A DNA stretch of 55,381 nucleotides from contig CAYJOR010000013.1 in NCBI GenBank assembly GCA_964371865.1, forward strand, positions 1 to 55,381. The letters run 5' to 3'. This document shows positions 24,655 through 32,619 of this stretch, in pieces. The position numbers and the translations under genes were made by a program. The first letter of the stretch is position 1. Each line of letters opens with the position of its first letter. This DNA comes from CAYJAZ01 sp964371865 (lineage in GTDB: Bacteria; Desulfobacterota; Desulfovibrionia; Desulfovibrionales; Desulfovibrionaceae). Under the pieces are notes generated by a model. The model ran no database searches. It saw only the letters and a program-made list of their open reading frames with translations, and was not told where the DNA came from.

Positions 24655-24784
24655 GCAGGTCTTCCGACTTCCACATCTTTTTTGTCTTCCCAAATTTCTT
24701 CAGTGACGTTGTAAAAAAGACTTTAATCGTGGCTTACGGCGGCGGGTCCGTCCTTGAGTTTGACAAGGTTCCCTATTAAGCAAA
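24655..24784 (-). promoter_or_regulatory. Cobalamin (B12) riboswitch upstream of nrdD-nrdG
   Basis: Read on the minus strand the element runs AATAGGGAA, GACGGACCCGCCGCCGTAA, AGCCACGATTA, GTCACTG, TTGGGAAG, then GAAGTCGGAAGACCTGC. The last segment is the B12 box, and order and spacing match the cobalamin aptamer. The distal terminator at 24548-24580 indicates transcriptional control. The regulon gene is the class III reductase, not a B12 biosynthesis or transport gene. Confidence 0.93.
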
Positions 24785-24801
24785 AGCACTTTATGAAAGG
24801 C

Positions 24802-24831
24802 AATATAGATGATTCTTTTCGCTTAAGTCAA
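24802..24831 (-). promoter_or_regulatory. Promoter of the riboswitch-nrdDG transcript
   Basis: On the minus strand TTGACT (plus 24826-24831) and TATATT (24802-24807) are 18 bases apart. The start of transcription would fall near 24795, about ten bases before the aptamer. Confidence 0.65.
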
Positions 24832-24945
24832 TAGAGCAGATTATGTGTGATAATCAGAAGTCAATTTTAAAAGTATAGAATTTTAGTGAGTTAGATACTT
24901 ACTTTTTTAAATTTAAATTTACTTACTTTATGATATATTTTCCAC

Positions 24946-24982
24946 TTGACATTTTTTTAAATATATCTATATTTGAACAAAT
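24946..24982 (+). promoter_or_regulatory. Promoter and overlapping ArsR-type operator of the metal exporter operon
   Basis: TTGACA (24946-24951) and TATATT (24968-24973) with a 16-base spacer form a good promoter. ATTTGAACAAAT (24971-24982) is an inverted repeat with a two-base centre lying across the -10 box. It resembles SmtB/ArsR sites built on a TGAA core, so the repressor at 25019 probably controls its own transcript. Confidence 0.6.
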
Positions 24983-25018
24983 GCGAAAATATTAAATTAT
25001 AAAAATAGAGAAAAGTTT

Positions 25019-25330
25019 ATGCTATCAAACCTCAATAATTGTGACGACTTTGAAAGGCTAGCTGAAATATTCAAGCTTTTTGGGTGTGTTACACGATTAA
25101 AAATACTTACAAAACTTTCAGATGGTGAATGTAATGCAACTGATATTGCTGAAGCAGTATGTCTTAGTCAGTCTGCAACAAGTCATCAGCTAAAAGATAT
25201 GAAAAATTGTCGACTTATAAAGTCACGTAAAGAGGGAAAAAATGTATATTATTCTCTTGACGATCACCACATTCTAAACATTTTAAAAACTGGTCTTGAC
25301 CACGTGCGAGGAGAACACTGTAATGTCTAA
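25019..25330 (+). CDS. ArsR/SmtB-family metal-responsive repressor
   Basis: The 103-residue winged-helix protein shows the family core: KLFGCVTRLKILTKLSDGECNATDIAEAV, the recognition helix LSQSATSHQLKDMKN, and the wing KEGKNVYYSL. The C-terminal helix DDHHILNILKTGLDHVRGEH has Asp, His and Glu ligands spaced much like the alpha5 zinc site of SmtB and CzrA. There is also a Cys near the N-terminus and one near the end. Zinc, cadmium or a related ion should release it from DNA. Its stop overlaps the start of the exporter gene by 8 bases, so the two are translationally coupled. Confidence 0.87.
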   Translation: MLSNLNNCDDFERLAEIFKLFGCVTRLKILTKLSDGECNATDIAEAVCLSQSATSHQLKDMKNCRLIKSRKEGKNVYYSLDDHHILNILKTGLDHVRGEHCNV

Positions 25331-27362
25331 CACACCTAATGCTAACTCTCAAAAGCAATCGCAAGTAGCTTTTTCACTTCAAATGCCAAGTTGCGGCTGC
25401 GGTTCTTGTGCGACTGAGATTAAAGCAGCAGATCATCAGGGTCATAAAAAAGATCAGCATCACCACCACGGTCATGACCACCACGACCACGACCACGAGC
25501 ATGACCACCACGATCATGATCATGGAGATGGTGGAAATCTTAAAATATTTCTTATAAGATTATCAGTTGCATTGGTTTTGTTGTTGACTTTAGGATTGAC
25601 AGACATTTTTTCTCAGTTTGAATTGGTCGTTTATATTATAGCTTATTTTTTGGCTGGTTATGAAGTTGTTCTAACAGCGGCAAAAAATATCATGAAAGGT
25701 CACTTTTTTGATGAAAACTTTCTTATGTCAATTGCCTCAATTGGTGCATTTATTTTAGGAGAGCACTCAGAAGGTGTTGGCGTTATGATTTTCTATGGCT
25801 TTGGTGAACTTTTACAGGGTGCTGCTGTGAGCCGCTCAAAGAAAAACATCGAACAACTTATGGATATTAGACCGGATTCAGCTAATCTTAAAAAAGGTAA
25901 TGAAATAATTTCTGTTTCTCCAGAAGAAGTAAATATCGGTGATATTATTGTTGTTCGTCCGGGTGAAAAAATACCTCTTGATGGCGAAGTTATACACGGT
26001 GAGTCATTTGTTGATACAACAGCTTTAACAGGTGAATCAGTTCCGCGTAAAACAAGCATTGGAAGCAATGTTTTATCTGGTTCAGTAAATAAAAATGGAT
26101 TGTTAGAAGTAAGAGTTACTACGCTTTTTGGTGAGTCAACCGTAGCTAAAATTCTAAAACTTGTGCAACATGCAAGTGAGAAAAAAGCTAAGAGTGAAAA
26201 ATTTATTACTAAATTTGCAAGATATTATACTCCTGCAGTTGTTTTTGCAGCTCTATTCATAGCTATTTTACCTCCCTTATTTGGATTTGGTGGTTTTGAT
26301 GAATGGATTTATAAATCATTGAGTTTTCTTATTATTTCTTGTCCTTGTGCTTTGGTATTATCTATTCCTATTAGTTTCTTCGGCGGTATTGGCGGTGCGG
26401 CACGTAAAGGTATTTTAATTAAGGGTGGTAACTATCTTGAAGCTCTTTATAATGTAAAAACTTTTGTTTTTGATAAAACAGGCACACTTACTAAAGGTGT
26501 GTTTAAAGTTCAAGAAATTATTACAGTAAGTGCTGTATCTAAAGAAGAATTACTTGAAATTGCAGCTATTTCAGAAGCACATTCAACTCATCCAATTGCA
26601 AAGTCAATTCTTTCTGCTTATGGAAAAGAAGTTGCTCAACAAGCTGATATTACAGAGATTTCAGGTCAAGGTATTATTGCTAAATTCAATAATGATACCA
26701 TTCATCTAGGAAATATAACTCTATTAGAAAGCATTGGAATAACAGATGTTCCTACTTACAATCAAACCTGCATTTATATTGCAAAAAATTCTGAACTCTT
26801 AGGATATATTCTTATTGCCGATGAAATTAAAGAAAATGCGTCAACTACAATAAAAAATACTTTTGAAGCTGGTATTTCAAATATCGTAATGCTTACTGGT
26901 GACAATAAAAAAATAGCTCAAGAAATTTCTCAAGAAATTGGAATTTCAGATGTAAGAGCTGAACTTCTTCCGCAGGATAAAGTTGCAGAACTTGAAAAAA
27001 TAATGTCTACCACGGAATTCAAAACTGCATTTGTTGGTGATGGAATTAACGATGCTCCTGTTTTGAGTCGAGCTGATATTGGTTTTGCAATGGGTGGTGT
27101 TGGTTCTGATGCTGCAATTGAAGCGGCTGATGTTGTAATTATGAACGATGATATATCTAAAATTCCAACAGCTATAAAAATTGCGAAAAAAACACGTCAA
27201 ATTGTTGTGCAGAATATTATCTTTGCACTGGGTGTTAAACTCATAATTATGGTTCTTGCCTTTTTAGGTATAACTTCAATTTGGTTTGCAGTGTTTGCAG
27301 ATGTTGGCGTAGCTATATTGGCTATTATGAACGCTATGCGAGCAATGTTTGTAAAAGATTAG
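25323..27362 (+). CDS. zntA: P1B-type ATPase exporting zinc/cadmium/lead
   Basis: The 679-residue membrane pump carries the expected P-type motifs in order: TGES, the membrane CPC (SCPCALVLS), phosphorylation site DKTGTLT, the His-Pro motif SEAHSTHPIA, and GDGINDAP. CPC plus the adjacent ArsR-family repressor fit the Zn/Cd/Pb group. The usual N-terminal HMA domain is missing; instead there is CGCGSC followed by about 30 residues nearly all His and Asp, probably a zinc-buffering tail. The TTG at 25296 opens the same frame, but GAGGAG at 25309-25314 fits the ATG at 25323. The pump expels metal from the cytoplasm using ATP. Confidence 0.9.
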   Translation: MSNTPNANSQKQSQVAFSLQMPSCGCGSCATEIKAADHQGHKKDQHHHHGHDHHDHDHEHDHHDHDHGDGGNLKIFLIRLSVALVLLLTLGLTDIFSQFELVVYIIAYFLAGYEVVLTAAKNIMKGHFFDENFLMSIASIGAFILGEHSEGVGVMIFYGFGELLQGAAVSRSKKNIEQLMDIRPDSANLKKGNEIISVSPEEVNIGDIIVVRPGEKIPLDGEVIHGESFVDTTALTGESVPRKTSIGSNVLSGSVNKNGLLEVRVTTLFGESTVAKILKLVQHASEKKAKSEKFITKFARYYTPAVVFAALFIAILPPLFGFGGFDEWIYKSLSFLIISCPCALVLSIPISFFGGIGGAARKGILIKGGNYLEALYNVKTFVFDKTGTLTKGVFKVQEIITVSAVSKEELLEIAAISEAHSTHPIAKSILSAYGKEVAQQADITEISGQGIIAKFNNDTIHLGNITLLESIGITDVPTYNQTCIYIAKNSELLGYILIADEIKENASTTIKNTFEAGISNIVMLTGDNKKIAQEISQEIGISDVRAELLPQDKVAELEKIMSTTEFKTAFVGDGINDAPVLSRADIGFAMGGVGSDAAIEAADVVIMNDDISKIPTAIKIAKKTRQIVVQNIIFALGVKLIIMVLAFLGITSIWFAVFADVGVAILAIMNAMRAMFVKD

Positions 27363-27388
27363 AACTAAATTATAGTTTATCAAAATAT

Positions 27389-27436
27389 AAAACCACCTTA
27401 TGGAGAAATAATTTTTTCATAAGGTGGTTTTTCTTT
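27389..27436 (+). terminator. Rho-independent terminator of the metal exporter operon
   Basis: AAAACCACCTTATG and CATAAGGTGGTTTT (27389-27402 and 27418-27431) form a perfect 14-bp stem that ends in a T-rich run. Confidence 0.9.
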
Positions 27437-27527
27437 TAGAAACACATTCTAGATTCTAATAACATCAAAAAAAGTTGACCATTACATATTAATATAATAT
27501 GCTTTTTAGAAATAAGGAGTTATCAGC

Positions 27528-27833
27528 ATGATTAAACATATAGTTTGTTGGACTTTTAAAGATTTTGCAGAAGATGCAAGCGGCTTAGAAAATGCAGAAA
27601 AAATGAAAAAATGGGGCTATGAACTCGTAGATAAAGTTGATGTTATCGAATCTTTAGAAATGAGCATGAGAATTCTAGATAGCTCTACTATCCCAACTCA
27701 GTTAGTTTTGCAAACAACTCATAAAACTGTTGAAGATTTAGCTGCATACCAAGTTCATCCTGAACATAAAAAGCTTGGGGAATTTGCAAAAAAAGTTACC
27801 GCAAGCAGACAAGCAATTGATTACGAAATATAA
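27528..27833 (+). CDS. Dabb (stress-responsive A/B barrel) domain protein
   Basis: The 101-residue protein begins MIKHIVCWTFKD, the usual first strand of Dabb proteins. It continues with a charged helix and a second strand pair ending in AAYQVHPEHKKLGEFAKKV, where the H-P-x-H segment is typical. These small ferredoxin-like barrels form dimers and occur in many bacteria with little known function. It stands alone between two terminators, with an AAGGAG ribosome site. No role can be assigned from context. Confidence 0.8.
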   Translation: MIKHIVCWTFKDFAEDASGLENAEKMKKWGYELVDKVDVIESLEMSMRILDSSTIPTQLVLQTTHKTVEDLAAYQVHPEHKKLGEFAKKVTASRQAIDYEI

Positions 27834-27860
27834 CTTGAGAGTTCTGAATAATTATTTCTA

Positions 27861-27925
27861 GAGGGGGGAATTCCTTTTTTTGAAAAAAATGTACTATCTC
27901 CCCCTCAACTTTTTTCTTTTTTGGA
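27861..27925 (+). terminator. G-rich hairpin, dispersed family copy 2, after the Dabb gene
   Basis: GAGGGGG (27861-27867) pairs with CCCCCTC (27900-27906); the interior TTTTTTT/AAAAAAA can add to the stem. TCAACTTTTTTCTTTTTT follows, so this copy also has a good terminator tail. Confidence 0.7.
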
Positions 27926-27998
27926 TAACTATTTATATTTAAAAGTATTCTAACTAGTTATAGTGTTTTCTAAATTGTGTTTTTATAAAAGAAAACAA

Positions 27999-28856
27999 TT
28001 ATAAATTTAGATTTAGAGCATTTGTTATAAGCTTTTCCTCGTCTGCTACGCAATGCCATGTGGAATCTTTTGATTTTCCGTGATAGTCAGTGCCTATTGA
28101 TTTTATAAGATTTAATTCATCTGCTAATTGATTAAGAAGGTCAATTTGTTCATCTGAAAAATTCTTGTAATAAACTTCAATTCCATCAAGACCAAGCTCT
28201 TTTAAATGTCGAATTATAGTAAAAGTTTGTTCTTGAGTAATGCTATCTTTCCAAGCAGCATGTACAAGAATATCAAATGGATGTGCCATTATTGCAAGTC
28301 CATTTGCTTTATGTACCATATCAATTGCTGATTTAGGATCGGGGTAGATAGCTTTAAAGTCGCAATATTCTTCTTTATTTAGAATCTCGACAAAAGAATC
28401 AAAACGATTTTTTGCATAACCTCCAACAATAAGTGCATGTGATAAATCATTGTGTGTAAGATATTGTCTTTTAGGATGAGAAATTTCTAAATTTAATTTA
28501 TATCCATCTTCTCTGAGTTTATTTGCAAACTCAATAACAATTTTTTCTTCTTTAATATAATATTTTTCAAGCTCAGCACTTAGTATGTCGTAATCAAAGT
28601 TGAGCGCAACCATATGGAGATATTCCATAAATTCATTTCGATTTGTAACTGTAAGTTCAATTCCGTTTATGCACTGCATATTATAAGATTCTGCAATTTT
28701 TTGTGCTTCTTTTACTCCTGCAAGAGTGTCGTGATCGGTAAGAGCAAAATATTTTACATTATCAGCGTGTAGTGCTTTAACAACTTGAGTTACGTTTGTA
28801 TTGCCATCACTACAATTTGAATGACAATGAAAGTTTACACGCAAGGAAGAATCCAT
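27999..28856 (-). CDS. PHP-domain phosphoesterase (YciV/RNase AM-like)
   Basis: A PHP metallophosphoesterase with NFHCHSNCSDG (first His pair and Asp), LTDHDT, GIELTV with the metal Glu, MAHPFD, and GTDYHG near the end. This set and the 285-residue length match the YciV group, which hydrolyses 3',5'-nucleoside bisphosphates and trims 5' ends of RNA. Two starts have equally good AGGAG sites: ATG at 28856, giving the standard short N-terminus, and ATG at 28916, adding 20 residues. I prefer 28856. It is a single-gene unit between terminators. Confidence 0.8.
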   Translation of the reverse strand: MDSSLRVNFHCHSNCSDGNTNVTQVVKALHADNVKYFALTDHDTLAGVKEAQKIAESYNMQCINGIELTVTNRNEFMEYLHMVALNFDYDILSAELEKYYIKEEKIVIEFANKLREDGYKLNLEISHPKRQYLTHNDLSHALIVGGYAKNRFDSFVEILNKEEYCDFKAIYPDPKSAIDMVHKANGLAIMAHPFDILVHAAWKDSITQEQTFTIIRHLKELGLDGIEVYYKNFSDEQIDLLNQLADELNLIKSIGTDYHGKSKDSTWHCVADEEKLITNALNLNL

Positions 28857-29006
28857 ATTTTTGCTCCTATTTCTACTTGGATGAAAATAGGAGATAATCC
28901 GTGAAAAAGAAATCATAACTTTACTCCTATTTATATTTATTATTTAAAAACATTGTCTAAAAAATATAATATATTCGTTTTAAATTCAAGTTTATTTTTA
29001 AAAGAG

Positions 29007-29034
29007 TAAAGCATAGGGATGAACCTATGCTTTA
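29007..29034 (-). terminator. Hairpin terminator after the malic enzyme gene
   Basis: TAAAGCATAGG (29007-29017) and CCTATGCTTTA (29024-29034) form a perfect 11-bp stem with a 6-base loop. Read leftwards, the T-rich CTCTTTTAAAAAT follows. Confidence 0.7.
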
Positions 29035-29123
29035 CAAAAAGAAGTATATATTTAAAATCAATATTTTATCGTTCAATACTTTAGAAAGATATCACTATTA
29101 ATTTATAAAATATTATCTAAATA

Positions 29124-30434
29124 CTATAAATAACTTTTACAAAGAGCATCTGCACGAGCATTAGATTTTTGAATACGCTCTGTAAGTGATTTTTTATATG
29201 CGTCCATATCAGCGATATGTTTTGTTGCTACGCCTGAATCCATAGCTGCTTGAGCAACTGCGGAACTTGTCCATGTAAGAAGACGTGGATCGAGTGGAGT
29301 AGGAATGATGTAATCTGGACCGTATTCAAATTTTCTACCATTATACGCAGCTTCAATTTCAGGAAGAACAGCTTCTTTAGCAAGAGCAGCAATGCTTTTT
29401 GCAGCAGCTAATTTCATAGCTTCATTGATTTTTTTAGCACCACAGTCAAGAGCACCACGGAAAATGTAAGGGAAACCTGAAACGTTGTTTACTTGGTTAG
29501 GATAGTCAGAACGACCTGTTCCCATCATACAATCTGGACGAGCTTCTTTAGCTTTAGGGTATGCAATTTCTGGGTTAGGGTTTGAGCAAGCAAAGATGAT
29601 TGGATGTGCATTCATTGAACGAACCATATCTTGAGAAATGATATCAGGTTGAGAAAGTCCTAGGAACATATCAGCACCTTTCATACATTCAGCTAAAGTA
29701 GCGCCTTTTGCTTGAGCAAATTGACCTTTATATTTATCAAGATTAGAACGATCCTTAGTAATAAGTCCTTTAGAGTCGAACATATAGATATTTTTAGGGT
29801 CTACACCGAGAGCAACATAGAACTTAGAACAAGCAATACCGGCAGCACCAGCGCCTGAAACAACAAGTTTCATATCTTCAATTCTTTTGTTTGCAATTTC
29901 AGCAGCGTTTATAAGTCCAGCGCCTGAAATAACAGCTGTTCCGTGTTGATCGTCGTGGAAAACAGGGATATCAAGTTCTTCAATAAGGGTTTCTTCAATT
30001 TTGAAACACTCAGGAGCTTTGATATCTTCAAGGTTGATACCACCAAAAGTTGGTTCTAAAGCTTTTACGATTTCGATAAGTTTGTCAGGGTCGTTACAGT
30101 TTAGGTTGATATCAAAAACATCAACATCAGCGAATTTTTTGAATAGAATCGCTTTACCTTCCATAACTGGTTTGCCGGCTAAAGGCCCAATATTTCCAAG
30201 ACCTAAAACAGCACTTCCGTTAGAAACAACAGCAACTAAGTTTGCTCTGCCTGTATATTTTGCAGCATCTTCAGGGTTTTCTTTGATTGCAATACATGCC
30301 TCTGCAACACCAGGTGAATATGCAAGTGATAAGTCCAGTTGGTTAGAGCATGATTTTACAGGTAATACTTCTAATTTACCCGGACGCGGATTCAAGTGAT
30401 AGTTTAATGCATCTTCTTTAGTGAACAAAGCCAT
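29124..30434 (-). CDS. NADP-dependent malic enzyme (short form)
   Basis: The 436-residue enzyme oxidatively decarboxylates malate to pyruvate and CO2. Motifs include the N-terminal SYLAYSPGV-type LAYSPGVAEACIAI, LGLGNIGPLAGKPVMEGKA, the metal site FHDDQHGTAVIS, and the Rossmann loop VVSGAGAAGIACSK. It lacks the C-terminal phosphotransacetylase-like half of E. coli MaeB, so it is the compact form common in anaerobes and Gram-positives. The cofactor choice (NAD or NADP) is not certain from motifs alone. It lies 106 bases downstream of the phnN-like gene on the same strand and has its own terminator. Confidence 0.9.
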   Translation of the reverse strand: MALFTKEDALNYHLNPRPGKLEVLPVKSCSNQLDLSLAYSPGVAEACIAIKENPEDAAKYTGRANLVAVVSNGSAVLGLGNIGPLAGKPVMEGKAILFKKFADVDVFDINLNCNDPDKLIEIVKALEPTFGGINLEDIKAPECFKIEETLIEELDIPVFHDDQHGTAVISGAGLINAAEIANKRIEDMKLVVSGAGAAGIACSKFYVALGVDPKNIYMFDSKGLITKDRSNLDKYKGQFAQAKGATLAECMKGADMFLGLSQPDIISQDMVRSMNAHPIIFACSNPNPEIAYPKAKEARPDCMMGTGRSDYPNQVNNVSGFPYIFRGALDCGAKKINEAMKLAAAKSIAALAKEAVLPEIEAAYNGRKFEYGPDYIIPTPLDPRLLTWTSSAVAQAAMDSGVATKHIADMDAYKKSLTERIQKSNARADALCKSYL

Positions 30435-30540
30435 AGCAATTTCTCCTTTAAATAGCAGGTTAATAAAATAAATTTTTTGATAAGCTATGCTACTTTACTA
30501 GAAAAGGCAAGTTTTTTTGAAAAACTAGGTTAAAAAAAAT

Positions 30541-31095
30541 TTAATTTATCAATCCAAAAATTTTCATACATTGTTTAACGGAATCTTCAACAGTGCCTGA
30601 ATTATCAACTCTTTTACAAGTATGATTTATTGGAAGATTAATTCTTTTTAATCGTCCTTGAAGCTGTGTTCCGCTTTCACGCCCTCGGCTGATGAGTCTT
30701 TTCTTTAGGGTGTCTTTATCAACATCAATAAGGATAGGTTCAATGTGGGGGTAGAGCTTAATTGCATGCGGAAGATATTCTCTTGAGCCATTTACAAGAA
30801 CATTCTTTCCACTTTCAATTTCTTTTTCCACAAACTTCGGAATGCCGTAAAAATCACCGTGACTGTGCCATGACATTAAGAAAAAGCCTTCTTTTTCTTT
30901 TTTTATAAATTCACCTTTTGATATATAAATATACTCCTCATTAACACCTTGTTTTGCAACAATTGTTGGTTTACGAGTTATGTATCTTTGTACAAATACA
31001 AAATTTGATTGTTTAATTTTTTCTTTCAATTCAGTGAGGAGGGTATCTTTACCTGCGCCTGATGGGCCGATAAAGTAAAAAAGTTTTCCCTTCAT
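30541..31095 (-). CDS. phnN: Ribose 1,5-bisphosphate phosphokinase (PhnN-like)
   Basis: The 184-residue protein is a P-loop kinase of the guanylate-kinase fold. GPSGAGKDTLL is the Walker A variant typical of PhnN, with Asp after Lys. The family's RYITRKP, WHSHGDFYGIP and VLVNGSREYLP segments follow. PhnN phosphorylates ribose 1,5-bisphosphate to PRPP in phosphonate breakdown. No C-P lyase genes are in the window, so it may serve a general route to PRPP or act with an operon elsewhere. It is transcribed in the same direction as the malic enzyme gene. Confidence 0.83.
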   Translation of the reverse strand: MKGKLFYFIGPSGAGKDTLLTELKEKIKQSNFVFVQRYITRKPTIVAKQGVNEEYIYISKGEFIKKEKEGFFLMSWHSHGDFYGIPKFVEKEIESGKNVLVNGSREYLPHAIKLYPHIEPILIDVDKDTLKKRLISRGRESGTQLQGRLKRINLPINHTCKRVDNSGTVEDSVKQCMKIFGLIN

Positions 31096-31414
31096 AATAA
31101 TATATCTCTCTCGCTTTCTTTTTCTATGATAAACTGAGAAGCTACTGATATTTTAAATCATTTATGTTTTTATATTAAACCTCAAAAAGGAATTAGTCAA
31201 GAGTCTTTAAAAGAACTATAATATACATCAAAATAAAAAATTTTAATAGTGTTTCAACTAATTGAAAAAATCTTTAAAAGTACACCAAAAATGTTTGCTT
31301 GTATATTCTTTCAATGAGTGATATAGATTTTTGAAGAAAAAGCGAGGGGTGATTAAAAATATTAAATCATTTCACTTTTTTATATATAAACTAAAATAAA
31401 ATAAGAGGTTATAT
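31096..31414. other. Intergenic region between divergent genes
   Basis: About 320 AT-rich bases without a coding frame, holding the promoters of the divergent phnN-like and antiporter genes. A weak stem (GTGATT against AAATCATTTCAC, near 31351-31378) lies just upstream of the antiporter. Nothing else stands out. Confidence 0.35.
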
Positions 31415-32380
31415 ATGTTATTAGCATGTATTGCATTAATTATAGGTATTGTGCTCTTAGTTTGGAGTGCTGACAAGTTTGTTGATGGCGCAGCCGGAAC
31501 TGCACGATATTTTTCTATATCTCCTTTAATAATAGGTATGGTAATTGTTGGTTTTGGAACATCAGCTCCGGAAATGTTAGTTTCTGCATTGGCGGCGATT
31601 GATGGAAATCCTGGCATTGCTCTTGGTAACGCTTATGGTTCAAACATTGCGAACATCGCTTTAATATTGGGTGTTACTGCTCTTATAAGCCCAGTTATTG
31701 TTCATAAAAAAATTATGACGAAAGAATTGCCTATCCTAGTAGGTGTGACAGCTCTAACCCTTTTTCTAATATATGACTTAAATCTTTCCCGCATTGATGC
31801 AATAATCTTACTTGTTGTTTTTATTGCTATTATGGCATGGACTATTATAGGTGCTGTAAAAAGTAAAGGTGGAGATTTTGAAACTGATGAAGAAGAAAGA
31901 GTTCCTCTAAAAACTTCTATAAAATGGCTTGTTATTGGTTTAGTTCTTCTTATAATAAGTTCACGTATACTTGTATGGGGTGCTATTGAGGTAGCTGAAT
32001 TATTTGGTATTAGTGATATGATTATCGGTCTTACAGTTGTAGCGATAGGAACATCACTTCCTGAATTAGCATCATCAGTAATGGCAGCACGTAAGGGCGA
32101 ACATGATATTGCTTTAGGTAACGTAATTGGATCTAACTTTTTCAACACATTAGCTGTTGTAGGTATAGCAGGTTCTATTCATCCGTTTGATTTGCCAATG
32201 GAAATTATTACTCGTGATATGTTGATTATGGGTATTCTCACACTCTCTCTTTTCTTTTTTGGTGCTACATTCAAAGGAAAGATTGGGCGTATTAATAGAT
32301 TTGAAGGTGTTATCTTAGTTTTAATTTATGTTGGTTACACAGCATTACTTGTAAATGTTGCACTTGCCGGTCAGCAATAA
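31415..32380 (+). CDS. CaCA-family sodium/calcium antiporter (YrbG-like)
   Basis: The 321-residue membrane protein has ten hydrophobic segments in two inverted halves. Each carries an alpha-repeat ion-binding motif: GFGTSAPEMLVSALAA near residue 48 and AIGTSLPELASSVMAA near residue 210, with the acidic residues that bind calcium and sodium. This matches the YrbG/K-dependent exchanger group. The cytoplasmic loop between halves is short and acidic (GGDFETDEEER). In E. coli the relative lies beside kdsD, but no such gene is here. A terminator follows at 32405. Confidence 0.88.
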   Translation: MLLACIALIIGIVLLVWSADKFVDGAAGTARYFSISPLIIGMVIVGFGTSAPEMLVSALAAIDGNPGIALGNAYGSNIANIALILGVTALISPVIVHKKIMTKELPILVGVTALTLFLIYDLNLSRIDAIILLVVFIAIMAWTIIGAVKSKGGDFETDEEERVPLKTSIKWLVIGLVLLIISSRILVWGAIEVAELFGISDMIIGLTVVAIGTSLPELASSVMAARKGEHDIALGNVIGSNFFNTLAVVGIAGSIHPFDLPMEIITRDMLIMGILTLSLFFFGATFKGKIGRINRFEGVILVLIYVGYTALLVNVALAGQQ

Positions 32381-32404
32381 TTAAATAAATATAAATTGAA
32401 ATAT

Positions 32405-32443
32405 GAAGAAGGTATACTTTTATAAGGTATGCCTTCTTTTTTT
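32405..32443 (+). terminator. Rho-independent terminator after the antiporter gene
   Basis: GAAGAAGGTATA (32405-32416) pairs with TATGCCTTCTT (32428-32438) with one G-T style break, and seven or more T residues follow. Confidence 0.8.
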
Positions 32444-32518
32444 ATGTTGTAAAACAGTTTGTAATAGTTAAAGAAAAAATAACAAAAAGGTGAAAAAAAA
32501 TAAATTTTTTTGTCAAGC

Positions 32519-32561
32519 TTGCAAAAAGTTGATAAAAAGTGTATAAGGTTCGAGCACGAAC
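32519..32561 (+). promoter_or_regulatory. Promoter of the dpp-trkH operon
   Basis: TTGCAA (32519-32524) and TATAAG (32542-32547) are 17 bases apart. The predicted start region contains GTTCG-AGCA-CGAAC (32548-32561), an inverted repeat that could bind a regulator. Another CGTTCG lies at about 32590. Confidence 0.6.
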
Positions 32562-32619
32562 GTAAATTGGTAAGAAAATCTAATACATATCGTTCGATAA
32601 AGATAGATGAGGTGTTTGA

